Part shown: piece after piece, positions 16,429 through 24,750 of the stretch | Numbering within the stretch: position 1 is the stretch's first letter | Layout of the letters: the number at the start of each line of letters is the position of its first letter | Assembly: GCA_020633055.1 (NCBI GenBank) | Contig: JACKEJ010000008.1 | Span: forward strand, 496,001 to 560,000 | Direction: 5' to 3' | DNA from: Sandaracinaceae bacterium | GTDB lineage: Bacteria > Myxococcota_A > Polyangia > Polyangiales > Houyiibacteriaceae | Length of the DNA stretch: 64,000 bases | Position numbers and translations under genes: made by a program | The notes under the pieces: model-generated | Told to the model about the DNA's origin: nothing | Databases searched by the model: none | The model's input: only the letters and a program-made list of their open reading frames with translations

Positions 16429-17791
16429 CGCGGATCACGACGCCGACCTGGTGGTCGTCGGTGCGGGGCTGTCGGGGCTGTGCGCGGCCAGGCGCGCCGC
16501 GAACGCGGGCGCCAGGGTACGTGTCCTCGAAGCGCGGGACCGGGTGGGCGGGCGCACGTGGTCGCGCGACATCGGGGGTGCCACGTTCGATGTGGGTGGC
16601 CAGTGGATCGGCCCCGGCCAGCACCGCCTCGCTGCGCTCACCCGGGAGCTCGGCATTCGAACCTTTCCCACCTTCGACGACGGCAAGAAGGTGCTGGACA
16701 TGAACGGGCGCATCTCCGAGTACCGCAGCCAGATCCCCAGCATCTCGATCCCGGCGCTGCTGCAGATGCAGGCGGCGCTGACGCTGCTCGACCGCCAGCA
16801 GAAGTTGGTTCCGGCACGCGACCCGCTGAGCGCCGCGAACGCGGGCGAGCTCGATCGGGCCACGCTCGACTCGTTCCGTCGCAAGTTCGTGAAGCTCGAG
16901 AGCGTCAACGGGCTGCTCGACGTCGCGGTGCGCGTCATCTTCGGCGCCGAGCCGGGCGAGCTGGGCCTGCTCTATTTCCTAGCCTACTTGAACGCTGGCG
17001 GCGGGCTCCTGAAGCTGGCCGAGATCCGCGGAGGAGCCCAGCAGGACCGCTTCGTGGAGGGCGCGCAGAGCGTGTCGACGCGCCTCGCGGCCACGCTGGG
17101 AGACGCGCTCACCCTGGAGGCGCCGGTCACTCGCGTCGTCCACACGCCGGCGGGCGTCGAGGTCCACAGCGCCCAGGGACGGGTGCGCGCAGAGCGCTGC
17201 ATCGTCGCCGTGCCACCTGCATTGGCGGGGCGCATCGCGTACGACCCCGCGCTGCCCGGACGCCGCGACCAGCTCACCCAACGCGTCCCGATGGGCAACA
17301 CGGTGAAGGTGCTCTGCCGCTACCCGCAGGCGTTCTGGCGTGAGCGCGGCTACTCGGGCGAGGTGGTCAGCACGCAGGGCCCGATGAGCGTCGTGTTCGA
17401 CAACACGTCACACGACGGCGCCGTGCCGATGCTCTTGGGGTTCGTGGTGGCCAAGCACGCGCGCACGTGGTCCGAGCAGACGCCCACGCAGCGACGCGGG
17501 CTCGTGACGGACGCGCTGGTCCGCTACTTCGGCAAGGACGCGGCCGACATCGAGGAGCTGGTCGAGCAAGACTGGTCCACCGAGCCCTTCAGTCGTGGGT
17601 GCCCCGTCGGCATCATGGGGCCGGGGACGTACAGCGCGTGCGGTGACGCCCTGCGCGCCCCGGTCGGGCGCATCCACTGGGCGGGAACGGAGACCGCGAC
17701 CGAGTGGACGGGTTACCTGGAAGGCGCCATCCAAGCCGGGGAGCGGGCCGCCGACGAGGTGCTCGCGCGGTTGGGCAGCCGCACCCCATGA
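16421..17791 (+). CDS. Flavin-containing amine oxidase
   Basis: 457 residues of the monoamine-oxidase-like FAD family. The N-terminal Rossmann motif GAGLSGLCAARRAANAG at residues 12-28 is followed by EARDRVGGRTW, and the C-terminal FAD contact is HWAGTETATEWTGYLEGA near 420-437. These enzymes oxidise amines to imines with release of H2O2; the substrate cannot be read from sequence. The ATG at 16421 is chosen because the dinucleotide fold begins 11 residues later, while the longer frame upstream is a shadow of the previous gene. It overlaps the following transporter by ATGA, so they are coupled. Confidence 0.9.
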   Translation: MSSADHDADLVVVGAGLSGLCAARRAANAGARVRVLEARDRVGGRTWSRDIGGATFDVGGQWIGPGQHRLAALTRELGIRTFPTFDDGKKVLDMNGRISEYRSQIPSISIPALLQMQAALTLLDRQQKLVPARDPLSAANAGELDRATLDSFRRKFVKLESVNGLLDVAVRVIFGAEPGELGLLYFLAYLNAGGGLLKLAEIRGGAQQDRFVEGAQSVSTRLAATLGDALTLEAPVTRVVHTPAGVEVHSAQGRVRAERCIVAVPPALAGRIAYDPALPGRRDQLTQRVPMGNTVKVLCRYPQAFWRERGYSGEVVSTQGPMSVVFDNTSHDGAVPMLLGFVVAKHARTWSEQTPTQRRGLVTDALVRYFGKDAADIEELVEQDWSTEPFSRGCPVGIMGPGTYSACGDALRAPVGRIHWAGTETATEWTGYLEGAIQAGERAADEVLARLGSRTP

Positions 17792-19152
17792 GCCCGAGCG
17801 CCCCGGGCGGGGACCATGGCGACCGCGGGGGGCTGCCGGACGCGGACGAGAGCGGCTCTGGGACGGGCGCAGAGGACCACGGGGCGCTGCCTGTCGCCGG
17901 CCTCGCCACGCTGCTGGCGCTCTACTTCGTGCAGGGGCTGCCCTACGGCTTTCAGACGGTGGCGGTGCCCGTGATCCTGATCGAGCGTGGGGTCGGCATC
18001 GAGTCCATCACCCTGCTCGGGGTGGGGTTGGGGCTCCCGTGGATGCTCAAGCTACTGTGGGCCCCATGGGTGGACACGCTGTACTGGCCAGCGATCGGTC
18101 GCCGCCGCTCGTGGCTCCTCCCCATGCAGGCCGGCCTGGCGCTCGCGTGCGCCGCGCTCGCCGTGGTTGGCATCGACGGGCCGCTGCCGTTGGTCATCAC
18201 GCTGGTGCTGGGTATGAGCGTCTTCAGCGCGACGATGGACATCGCGGTGGACGGCTACGCCATCGACCTCCTCGAGGAACGGCACCTGGGGTACGGCAAC
18301 ATCGCTCAAGTGGTCGGCGCCAAAATCGGCATGCTGGTGGGGGGCGGGCTGCTGCTCAGTCAGGTCGGTCTCTTTGGATATCGCGGCGTGTTCACGGCCA
18401 TGTGCGGGTGCGTGCTGACGGTGCTCGCGTGGACGGCGGTGCGACCCGAGCCCGAGGGCCGCCAGGCGGTTTCGCGCAGCGCGCCCGAGGACACCGCGCG
18501 GGGGTCGCTGTGGGAGACGGCGCGACCGGTGCGGGAGGCGCTGCAGCGAGCGCTCGCCCGACCAGACGCGCGCGCCCTGCTGCTGTTCGTCTTCACCTAC
18601 AAGGCCGGCGAGTCCATGGCCGACGCGCTCTTCAAGCCGTTCTTGGTAGAGTCGCTGGGCTACGCCACGGAGGACATCGGGCGCATCGTCGGCACGTGGG
18701 GCATGCTCTTCTCCCTGATGGGGTCGTTCATGGGTGGCCTGGCGGCGAGCCACATGAGGCTGCTGCGCGCCCTGACCCTCTTCACCGCGCTACGCGCCCT
18801 CCCCGTGGCTGCCGAGTGGTGGCTGGTCGCTGGGTTCAGCGCGGACCCACGGCACGTGCTCGTCATCACGTGCGCGGAACACTTCTTCGGAGGGGCACTG
18901 ACCACCGCCACCTTCGCGTTCATGATGTCGCGCGTCGACGCGCGCATCGGCGCGTCACACTACACCCTGCTCGCCACGCTGGAGGTGCTGGGCAAGGTCA
19001 TCGTATCCGCCCCCACAGGGTTCCTGGCCGCGCGCTTCGGGTACGCGGCCGTCTTCGGCCTGGGCACGGTGCTCTCGTTTCTGTTCCTGGGCGCGCTGAT
19101 CCCCCTCTGGCGCGCCGAGCCGCCGCAGGACGGCTCTCCCAGCGTGTTCTGA
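17788..19152 (+). CDS. MFS transporter, AmpG / acetyl-CoA-transporter-like
   Basis: 454 residues with an acidic ~35-residue N-terminus and about 12 hydrophobic helices. The motif FVQGLPYG in the first helix, PWMLKLLWAPWVD near residue 90 and DIAVDGYAIDLL near 150 are typical of the AmpG/SLC33 branch of the major facilitator superfamily. AmpG imports muropeptides; SLC33 members move acetyl-CoA. Which applies here is open. The start overlaps the stop of the amine oxidase (ATGA), which suggests that the transporter brings in or exports something the oxidase handles (inference). Confidence 0.8.
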   Translation: MSPSAPGGDHGDRGGLPDADESGSGTGAEDHGALPVAGLATLLALYFVQGLPYGFQTVAVPVILIERGVGIESITLLGVGLGLPWMLKLLWAPWVDTLYWPAIGRRRSWLLPMQAGLALACAALAVVGIDGPLPLVITLVLGMSVFSATMDIAVDGYAIDLLEERHLGYGNIAQVVGAKIGMLVGGGLLLSQVGLFGYRGVFTAMCGCVLTVLAWTAVRPEPEGRQAVSRSAPEDTARGSLWETARPVREALQRALARPDARALLLFVFTYKAGESMADALFKPFLVESLGYATEDIGRIVGTWGMLFSLMGSFMGGLAASHMRLLRALTLFTALRALPVAAEWWLVAGFSADPRHVLVITCAEHFFGGALTTATFAFMMSRVDARIGASHYTLLATLEVLGKVIVSAPTGFLAARFGYAAVFGLGTVLSFLFLGALIPLWRAEPPQDGSPSVF

Positions 19153-19167
19153 CTGCCCAGATCTCCC

Positions 19168-19195
19168 TTGACCGGGCCCTCGCGAGCGCTACACT
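19168..19195 (+). promoter_or_regulatory. Sigma70-type promoter of rpmG
   Basis: TTGACC (19168-19173), a 16-bp spacer and TACACT (19190-19195). The transcript would start near 19202, about 17 bases before the ATG, leaving room for the GAGGA ribosome site at about 19208. This is one of the best housekeeping promoters in the window. Confidence 0.6.
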
Positions 19196-19218
19196 CGCCG
19201 GCCTTCCCGAGGATCCCC

Positions 19219-19380
19219 ATGCGTGATTTGATCAAATTGAGCTGTGAAGAGTGCGGTCGCGACAACTACACGACCGACAAGAACAAGCGCACGATGCCCG
19301 AGAAGTTCAAGATCTCGAAGTTCTGCGGCAAGTGCCGAAAGCACACGTCGCACAAGGAAGGCAAGATCAGCAAGGGCTGA
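19219..19380 (+). CDS. rpmG: 50S ribosomal protein L33
   Basis: 53 residues. L33 is a small basic protein of the large ribosomal subunit near the E site. The protein has both CxxC pairs (CEEC and CGKC), so it is the zinc-binding C+ form. The ATG at 19219 has a GAGGA ribosome site and gives the normal L33 start (MRDLIKL). It stands alone with its own promoter, not next to secE/nusG or rpmB. Confidence 0.95.
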   Translation: MRDLIKLSCEECGRDNYTTDKNKRTMPEKFKISKFCGKCRKHTSHKEGKISKG

Positions 19381-19496
19381 TCCGGCGCGGCGCCTCCTCG
19401 CACGCGCAGAGCCTCCCGGCCCCCAGGGGTCGGTCCATCGTTCGCCATGTCCGCTCTGTTTCGGCTCACGCCCGAGACGGAGCGTTGTGCTTTCCG

Positions 19497-20099
19497 TCAC
19501 AGCTCGGGCGACTCTGGCCCCATGACCACGTCGCCGATCTTGACCCCACGGTGGACCACGGCCAGGTACAGCAGGTCGGTCCCGCCAGCGAGCGCGGTCA
19601 GCGCGTGGCTGCTTCCGCCGGGGCGGGTCACGACGTCCCCTGGCCCGGCTTCGACGCCGGTCTGCAGCTCGACGTAGCGACCCTGAAGGATGAGCACATG
19701 CTCCTCGCCCAGGTGCTCGTGCTCTGGAAAGGTGACCCCTGGCGCCACGCGGACGAAGCCCGTCACCGCGTCGGCCACGGCCGGGCCCCCCTCGACGTGG
19801 CAGAGCGAGATGTCGAGGTCGGGGAACGGGCCTGGCACGAATGCTCCATGCGCGTCGATGCCGTCGAGGAGCCCCTGCGCACGCGTGACGTCCACGTCCA
19901 GCAGCCGCGCGACCGGCTCGGCGAAGCGGGCGAGGCGCCCCGCGAGGGGCGCGCGCAGCAGCTGCTCACGTAGACCGCTCGGGGGGGAGCAGCGCACGCC
20001 CTCCGCCATCAGCGCGAGGAGCTCACCGCTGAGCAGGTCCTCCTCTCCGTCGGGCGCGAGGGCCCCGTCGGGCGGCTGGGATGGCGATGAGCGGCTCAT
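19497..20099 (-). CDS. ChrR-like cupin anti-sigma factor
   Basis: 200 residues. The C-terminal half is a cupin with EHEHLGEEHVLILQG and a later His in GGSSHALT, matching the metal site H-x-H-x5-E...H of ChrR. The N-terminal ~90 residues would be the anti-sigma domain, but the zinc motif HxxxCxxC of canonical ChrR is not evident, so the sensing may differ. In Rhodobacter, RpoE-ChrR responds to singlet oxygen. The gene overlaps the upstream ECF sigma gene by ATGA, which is the expected sigma/anti-sigma coupling. Confidence 0.8.
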   Translation of the reverse strand: MSRSSPSQPPDGALAPDGEEDLLSGELLALMAEGVRCSPPSGLREQLLRAPLAGRLARFAEPVARLLDVDVTRAQGLLDGIDAHGAFVPGPFPDLDISLCHVEGGPAVADAVTGFVRVAPGVTFPEHEHLGEEHVLILQGRYVELQTGVEAGPGDVVTRPGGSSHALTALAGGTDLLYLAVVHRGVKIGDVVMGPESPEL

Positions 20100-20641
20100 G
20101 CGTCGCCCCCATGTAGCTCGGAACGCAAGGCGCGCAGCCCGGCGGCGGCCCGCGACTTGACCGTGCCTTGGGGGATGTCCAGCAACACGGCGATCTCGCG
20201 CGTGCTGAGGCCACGGAAGTACGCGAGCTCCAACACGGCGCGCGGCCCCTCGTCCAGCTGCCCCAGGCGGTGGCGCAGACGCGCGTCGTCCAGCTGGGTG
20301 TCGGGCCCGGGCGCCGGGTGTGTCCGCTCGGGGTCGTCTCCGTTGGTCAGGCGCTCGCGACGCACGCGCGCCGACCGCACGCGATCCAGGGCTCTCGAGC
20401 GGGCGCGCATCAGCAGCCAGCCGCGGACGCTGCCTCGCCGTGGATCGTAGTCGCCCGCGCGCTCGAGGACCTCCACGAACACGTCGTGCAGGAGGTCCTG
20501 CGCCTCACTGGGTTGGCGCAGGATGGTCATGAGCACCCCATAGACGACCTCACCGTGCGCGTCGTAGAGACACGCGAGAGCTTCCCGGTCGCCGCGCGCC
20601 ACCCGGCACAGCGCGTCGACCTCGAGCGAGTCGTCGGGCAT
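20096..20641 (-). CDS. ECF-type RNA polymerase sigma factor
   Basis: 181 residues from the ATG at 20641; the frame is open for 35 more residues upstream, but the extension is His/Arg-rich and not sigma-like. Region 2 is EALACLYDAHGEVVYGVLMTIL...AQDLLHDVFVEVLERAGDYDPRRG-, with WLLMRARSRALDRVRS for DNA melting. Region 4 is LAYFRGLSTREIAVLLDIPQGTVKSR, the -35-binding helix-turn-helix. Its stop overlaps the start of the ChrR-like gene, so it is probably held inactive by that protein and controls its own operon. Confidence 0.92.
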   Translation of the reverse strand: MPDDSLEVDALCRVARGDREALACLYDAHGEVVYGVLMTILRQPSEAQDLLHDVFVEVLERAGDYDPRRGSVRGWLLMRARSRALDRVRSARVRRERLTNGDDPERTHPAPGPDTQLDDARLRHRLGQLDEGPRAVLELAYFRGLSTREIAVLLDIPQGTVKSRAAAGLRALRSELHGGDA

Positions 20642-20859
20642 CGGAGGATGATGCCGTCGGTGCCCACGGAGAGCAACCGGCGACGCGTCGGCGAAGACCG
20701 CCAAATGACGAACACTGCGTGCATGGTGGGGGACGAGTTCGTTCACACGATGAGCCGATGGGCGCGAAGACGGGCGTGCTCACCGCCGCAGCGCGAGCCA
20801 GCCCCGAGGGGTCGTAGGGTCTCGTTCGACGCGCTCGCATGCGAGCGCGTCACAGAACG

Positions 20860-21504
20860 CTACGAGACAGTCCCCTGTTCGGATCGCAGGTCACTCGCGA
20901 TGCGCAGCGCTCCCACTTCGTGCCGCCAGTCGCGCTTGTCCACCACGCGGACGTCGCGCACGGGATGGAGCCACGAGACGTAGGTGCGTAGCTCGCCCAG
21001 CTCGTCGTCGTCCATGGCGCCAGTGAAAGGGCGGACCTGGATGATGTTGTCGACGCTCAGGCAGAGGCGGTGGGGCAGGTCGTCGACGAACAGGATGCGC
21101 GCAGGATCGTACCCCAGCAGCTCCAGCTGACGGATGTCCTTGAGCAGGTCGAAGCGGCGCGTAGTCGGGTGCGTGGCGATCGAGCAGTGCTCGCGGGACC
21201 AGATGAAGCGAAAGCGAGAGACGTCGGTGAACCGAGAGAGGACCGCCGCAGCGTACGCTGCCGTGCTCGCGGTCCAGATGCCCACCTCGAAGTGTGCGAA
21301 CGCATCGTCCAAGAACGCACGCACCCCGGGGCGCTCGTAGACGTGATAGCCGAGCACCTCGTGATCGGGCTCGCGCTCCAGGCGCGAGGGGCTCGAATGG
21401 ACGAGCGTCTCGTCCAAGTCCAGCACCAGCAGTGTTTGGGTCAGTGTCTCCACCTCGGCTCTCACGCTATCGCAGCCAGGCGACGAGATCCACCACCCGA
21501 GCAC
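20860..21504 (-). CDS. HAD phosphatase of FCP1/SCP type
   Basis: 214 residues. VLDLDETLVH at about residues 27-36 is the DxDxT(V/L) motif I of the FCP1/NIF-like branch of HAD phosphatases, with WTAST as motif II and VDDLPHRL as motif III. In eukaryotes these enzymes remove phosphate from serine in the RNA polymerase II tail; in bacteria the target is unknown. The kinase gene at 13.8 kb shows that Ser/Thr phosphorylation exists here. The first ~17 residues before VRAEVETL are poorly supported, and a GTG at 21453 would remove them. Confidence 0.8.
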   Translation of the reverse strand: MLGWWISSPGCDSVRAEVETLTQTLLVLDLDETLVHSSPSRLEREPDHEVLGYHVYERPGVRAFLDDAFAHFEVGIWTASTAAYAAAVLSRFTDVSRFRFIWSREHCSIATHPTTRRFDLLKDIRQLELLGYDPARILFVDDLPHRLCLSVDNIIQVRPFTGAMDDDELGELRTYVSWLHPVRDVRVVDKRDWRHEVGALRIASDLRSEQGTVS

Positions 21505-21566
21505 AAGAATTGTAGCCCGGCGCGTGCCTCATGCGCGGTCGCCAGGTGCGGAGTATGCTCCGCGCC

Positions 21567-22331
21567 GTGTCCCCATCCCCCGAGCCCCCGGCCGCCAACC
21601 TGGCACGTCTCGTGCGCGCGCTGGTCGTCTCCGCGGCGGCCTGCGCCACAGGGTGCATCTCACCCGCCCCGCTGCTCAGCGGGGGCGCCACCACCCCGCA
21701 GAGCCGCGTGGACGCAGCGCTTGGGGGAGCCGCGCGCATCCCTACCGGCGACCTGCGCGGCGTCGCCCCAGCGCGAGGTGATCAGGCCCTGCAGCGCTCT
21801 GCGCTGGGGGAGGGCGTCGCGCCGGTCGCGGTGGCCCGCTACGGCATCAACCACCACACCGACGCGGAGCTCGCCGTGATCGGACCCAGCGCGCGCCTGT
21901 CCTATCGGCACGAGTGGCTGCTCGCCGACGGCATCAACCGCACGGTCTGGCTGGTGAGCCCATCGTTCCTGCTGGGCAAGGCCTACGACCGCGACCCCGA
22001 CCCTGCACGTGGCGGCGTGCGCGCCAGCGTCGAGCTGCCGCTGCTCTACAGCGCCGACTACGGCGGCGTGTACGAGACGTGGGTCGGGCCGCGCGTGGGG
22101 ATGGACTACGTGATGGGCGCGTTCCGCACGGAGAGCGGCACGTCGGACGTGCGGGCCACGGGCATCCGCGCGGGCGCGGTGCTCGGGTTCGCGGCGGGGT
22201 TTCGGCGCATCCACGCGATGATCGAGCTCAGCGCGGCCTACGAGCGCTGGTGGATGCACGCCAACGGCGAGCGCCGCAACCGCGGCGGGTTCGTGTTGAT
22301 CCCCGCGTTCGCTCTGCGCGTCCGGCTGTGA
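21567..22331 (+). CDS. Lipoprotein-signal beta-rich outer membrane protein
   Basis: 254 residues from the GTG at 21567, which lies 7 bases after a TATGCT box; an ATG at 21531 would add 12 residues. The N-terminus has a lipoprotein-like signal (LVRALVVSAAACATGC). The mature part has amphipathic strands ending in aromatic/Leu residues (SPSFLLGKAY, VELPLLYSADYGG, VGPRVGMDY, ALRVRL), as in small outer membrane barrels, and ends with the barrel-like LRVRL. Function unknown. Confidence 0.6.
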   Translation: MSPSPEPPAANLARLVRALVVSAAACATGCISPAPLLSGGATTPQSRVDAALGGAARIPTGDLRGVAPARGDQALQRSALGEGVAPVAVARYGINHHTDAELAVIGPSARLSYRHEWLLADGINRTVWLVSPSFLLGKAYDRDPDPARGGVRASVELPLLYSADYGGVYETWVGPRVGMDYVMGAFRTESGTSDVRATGIRAGAVLGFAAGFRRIHAMIELSAAYERWWMHANGERRNRGGFVLIPAFALRVRL

Positions 22332-22415
22332 GCGTCACGCCGCAGATTGTCGCACATCGCTTGTAGCTGATTGTCAGAACAGCTAAGTTGTGCGCCTCTT
22401 CGCAGGAGGATTGCA

Positions 22416-22509
22416 ATGGGTCAGACTAGACCGCAGGTGAACCAAGCCCCCCCCCCGAGTAGGACAACACAACCCTCGAACGAGGACGCAAGCTAGGTTC
22501 GCATCGCTT
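22416..22509 (+). other. Out-of-frame 5' end of the astacin gene with C10 tract
   Basis: An ATG at 22416 has a perfect AGGAGG seven bases upstream, yet its frame meets a TAG at 22494. A run of ten Cs at 22447-22456 lies between. If the run had nine Cs, this ATG would read straight into the astacin gene and supply a basic N-terminus before its hydrophobic signal segment (RTQARFASLVVCLVYGC). In the other frame the gene has no good start codon and no ribosome site. Confidence 0.65.
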
Positions 22510-24255
22510 GTGGTGTGCCTCGTGTACGGATGCGGCGACGGTGGGGTTGACGATAGCCGGCATACCGCCTCCACAAGTGACGGCGGCGTGGGTGTCCACG
22601 ACGCGGCAAACGTCGGCACGGGCTCGCCTGTCCCGACGAGCCCCGATGACGTGTCGGACCTCCCGCCAGAGCAGCAAGCCCAAGTGGCAGAGTTGCGAGC
22701 GTGGGGCTTGGCCCACTTGGGCGAGCCCGTGGTCATCGTGTTCCAAGGCATCGAGACAAGAGGTGTGGTCACGGCCTTGGGGGTCGACGTGTTCGGGGAC
22801 CTGCTGGCCTTGTGGCGCAACATCGTCACGGACGAGCGGACGTACTTGAAGGAGCCTGACGCCCCCGACCCACGGCCGAAATCGGTCATCGTCAGTGAGG
22901 AGCTGCTGTACTGGCCGAATGACATCGTGCCATGGGACGTAGGGCAGTGGGCCGGTACGACGACGGGAGCGAACATCGAACTAGCGATTGCCTCCTGGCA
23001 GGGCGTGTCCGGCATCCAATTCGTGCGCCGGACCAACGAGTCCGACTACCTGCTGTTTGGCGACTCGGGCGAGAACAACCGCTGCAGGTCCACCGCGGTC
23101 GGACGAGCAGGAGGACCCCAGTGGGTGCTCCTGAGGGCAAGCGGCCCGTGCAGCATCAACCCAGCGATCGCCCACGAGCTCGGGCATGCGATCGGTCACT
23201 TTCATGCGCATCAGCGCACGGACGCTGTGCTCACACCATCGAGCGTACTGGGCTGCCGCAACAACGCGACCAGCTTCGCCCAGTGCGGCGTGGGTCAATG
23301 CCAGGAGACGGGTGGTGACGACTGCGGCTGCCATGGGTTAACCGGAAACGACTTCATCAAGTGCATCGACGGACACTGGGAGTGGAAGCCGGTCACGGGG
23401 TTCGGAATCCAATACGTTGGCGCATGGGACCAGAACTCACTGATGCACTACATCCCAACCGCGTTCTCGCGAGATCTACGCAACGTCTTCACTCTGCAGC
23501 CCGGGGCAAACCCCGGTCAGTCTATCTCGACGCTGGACGCCGCTACAACGCGGTCCATGTACGTGCGCTGGAACGACAGCTTCGAGCGAAACCGTGCGCG
23601 ACCGGGCAACACCTACCAGGTCTGGACCGATGTGCGCCCGGTGGGTGGCACATCGGGCGACGCGCCAGTAGAGCGCTGCAACCAGCGCTGCGCCATCGCA
23701 TCGAGCTGCATGGCGTACGAGGTGGTGAACGTGGGGAGCGGCTCCGAGTGCCGGCTCAAGAACGCAGTGGGGAACTCCGTCCCGCAGACAGGGGCGGTCA
23801 CCGCGATCGTGCGCCCGGGGTACGAGGTGGGCTACGACCGCTGGGGCTCCGATCTGGGCTCGCTGACCGTCAACAGCGCCGAGGTCTGCCGCCAGTGGTG
23901 CGTCGGCATCACGGACTGCGCGAGCTTCACGTTCGTATCGGGCCAGAACCGATGCTACCTCAAGACGGGCACGCCCGCGCCCACGCAAACGTGCACGTCG
24001 TGCACGTCGGGCCTCGTGCGGACCGGCGGGCGGGAGTACGGCGTCGACCGCCCGGGGGGAGACTACAACGTGTTCCCTATGGACTACCCAGAACCGGGGA
24101 TGTGTCAGAGGGCTTGCGCAGCCAACACACAGTGCCGGACCTGGGCGTACGCAGACCCCTCTTTGTACCCAGCTGACCGGCGCGCGCGCTGCTGGCTGAA
24201 GAGTAGCTTGCGTCCGGTACAGAGCGTGCTCGGCGTCGTGAGCGGGGTGCTCTAA
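22510..24255 (+). CDS. Astacin-like (M12A) metalloprotease lipoprotein with PAN domains
   Basis: 581 residues from a GTG that is probably not the natural start (see the C10 tract just upstream). A lipobox-like LVYGC is at the N-terminus. The protease domain (about residues 115-350) has HELGHAIGHFHAHQR, the zinc signature HExxHxxGxxH of metzincins with the Arg typical of astacins, and a later SLMHY Met-turn. Three Cys-rich PAN/apple-like modules follow (about 355-440, 440-500, 505-575), each with a C...C-x-C-A...C pattern, likely for carbohydrate or protein binding. It is a surface or secreted protease. It lies 2 bp before a small lipoprotein gene. Confidence 0.8.
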   Translation: MVCLVYGCGDGGVDDSRHTASTSDGGVGVHDAANVGTGSPVPTSPDDVSDLPPEQQAQVAELRAWGLAHLGEPVVIVFQGIETRGVVTALGVDVFGDLLALWRNIVTDERTYLKEPDAPDPRPKSVIVSEELLYWPNDIVPWDVGQWAGTTTGANIELAIASWQGVSGIQFVRRTNESDYLLFGDSGENNRCRSTAVGRAGGPQWVLLRASGPCSINPAIAHELGHAIGHFHAHQRTDAVLTPSSVLGCRNNATSFAQCGVGQCQETGGDDCGCHGLTGNDFIKCIDGHWEWKPVTGFGIQYVGAWDQNSLMHYIPTAFSRDLRNVFTLQPGANPGQSISTLDAATTRSMYVRWNDSFERNRARPGNTYQVWTDVRPVGGTSGDAPVERCNQRCAIASSCMAYEVVNVGSGSECRLKNAVGNSVPQTGAVTAIVRPGYEVGYDRWGSDLGSLTVNSAEVCRQWCVGITDCASFTFVSGQNRCYLKTGTPAPTQTCTSCTSGLVRTGGREYGVDRPGGDYNVFPMDYPEPGMCQRACAANTQCRTWAYADPSLYPADRRARCWLKSSLRPVQSVLGVVSGVL

Positions 24256-24257
24256 CC

Positions 24258-24647
24258 ATGAGACACTCCCTCAGCTTGGTGGCAACGGCGTGCTTCGTGC
24301 TTGGTTGCGGTCAGCACCACGCTCCGCGGCCGGACGCAGGCGTCGACCAAGGAACCGGAATGGACGGGAGCAGCGACGCCCCGACAACCATCTGTGACTT
24401 CCTCATCACCGACGCCCAACCCTGCCCCAGCGACTGCTTGACGATCGCGGGCTTGGTGCTCGCGCCGGAGGACAGCTGCGTGAGCATTGTGGACCGCGAC
24501 TACGTTTGGTGCGCGACGCGCGGACCCATCCAGTCATTCACAGGCGCGTGCTACGTGCTCGCAGACGGTGCGCGCGTCGTCGTCGACTGGACACCGACGA
24601 ATCTCCCCAGCGAGGAATACTGCTTCCCTCCGAACTGCGTCCCCTAA
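24258..24647 (+). CDS. Small Cys-rich lipoprotein
   Basis: 129 residues with a lipoprotein signal (LSLVATACFVLGC) and a Pro/Asp linker, then ~90 residues with eight Cys that probably form disulfides. No family recognised. It starts 2 bp after the astacin stop, so the two are one transcript and may work together at the surface. Confidence 0.7.
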   Translation: MRHSLSLVATACFVLGCGQHHAPRPDAGVDQGTGMDGSSDAPTTICDFLITDAQPCPSDCLTIAGLVLAPEDSCVSIVDRDYVWCATRGPIQSFTGACYVLADGARVVVDWTPTNLPSEEYCFPPNCVP

Positions 24648-24660
24648 CGCACGACGTGGA

Positions 24661-24680
24661 CGGGACCAGCCGAGGTCCCG
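24661..24680 (+). terminator. Hairpin after the astacin/lipoprotein pair
   Basis: CGGGACC and GGTCCCG form a perfect 7-bp stem with a 6-base loop, 14 bases after the lipoprotein stop. There is no T tract, so it may be a stabilising 3' hairpin or a weak terminator. Confidence 0.35.
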
Positions 24681-24714
24681 CCACGCCAGCGTTCTCAGCA
24701 GCACCCCGGCCCTG

Positions 24715-24743
24715 TTGACTCATGTTCAATAGCGGTCTAGGCT
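24715..24743 (+). promoter_or_regulatory. Promoter of the SDR gene, leaderless spacing
   Basis: TTGACT (24715-24720), a 17-bp spacer and TAGGCT (24738-24743). The ATG follows 7 bases after the -10, so the transcript should begin at or within one base of the start codon and would be leaderless. Confidence 0.6.
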
Positions 24744-24750
24744 TGCGTTC

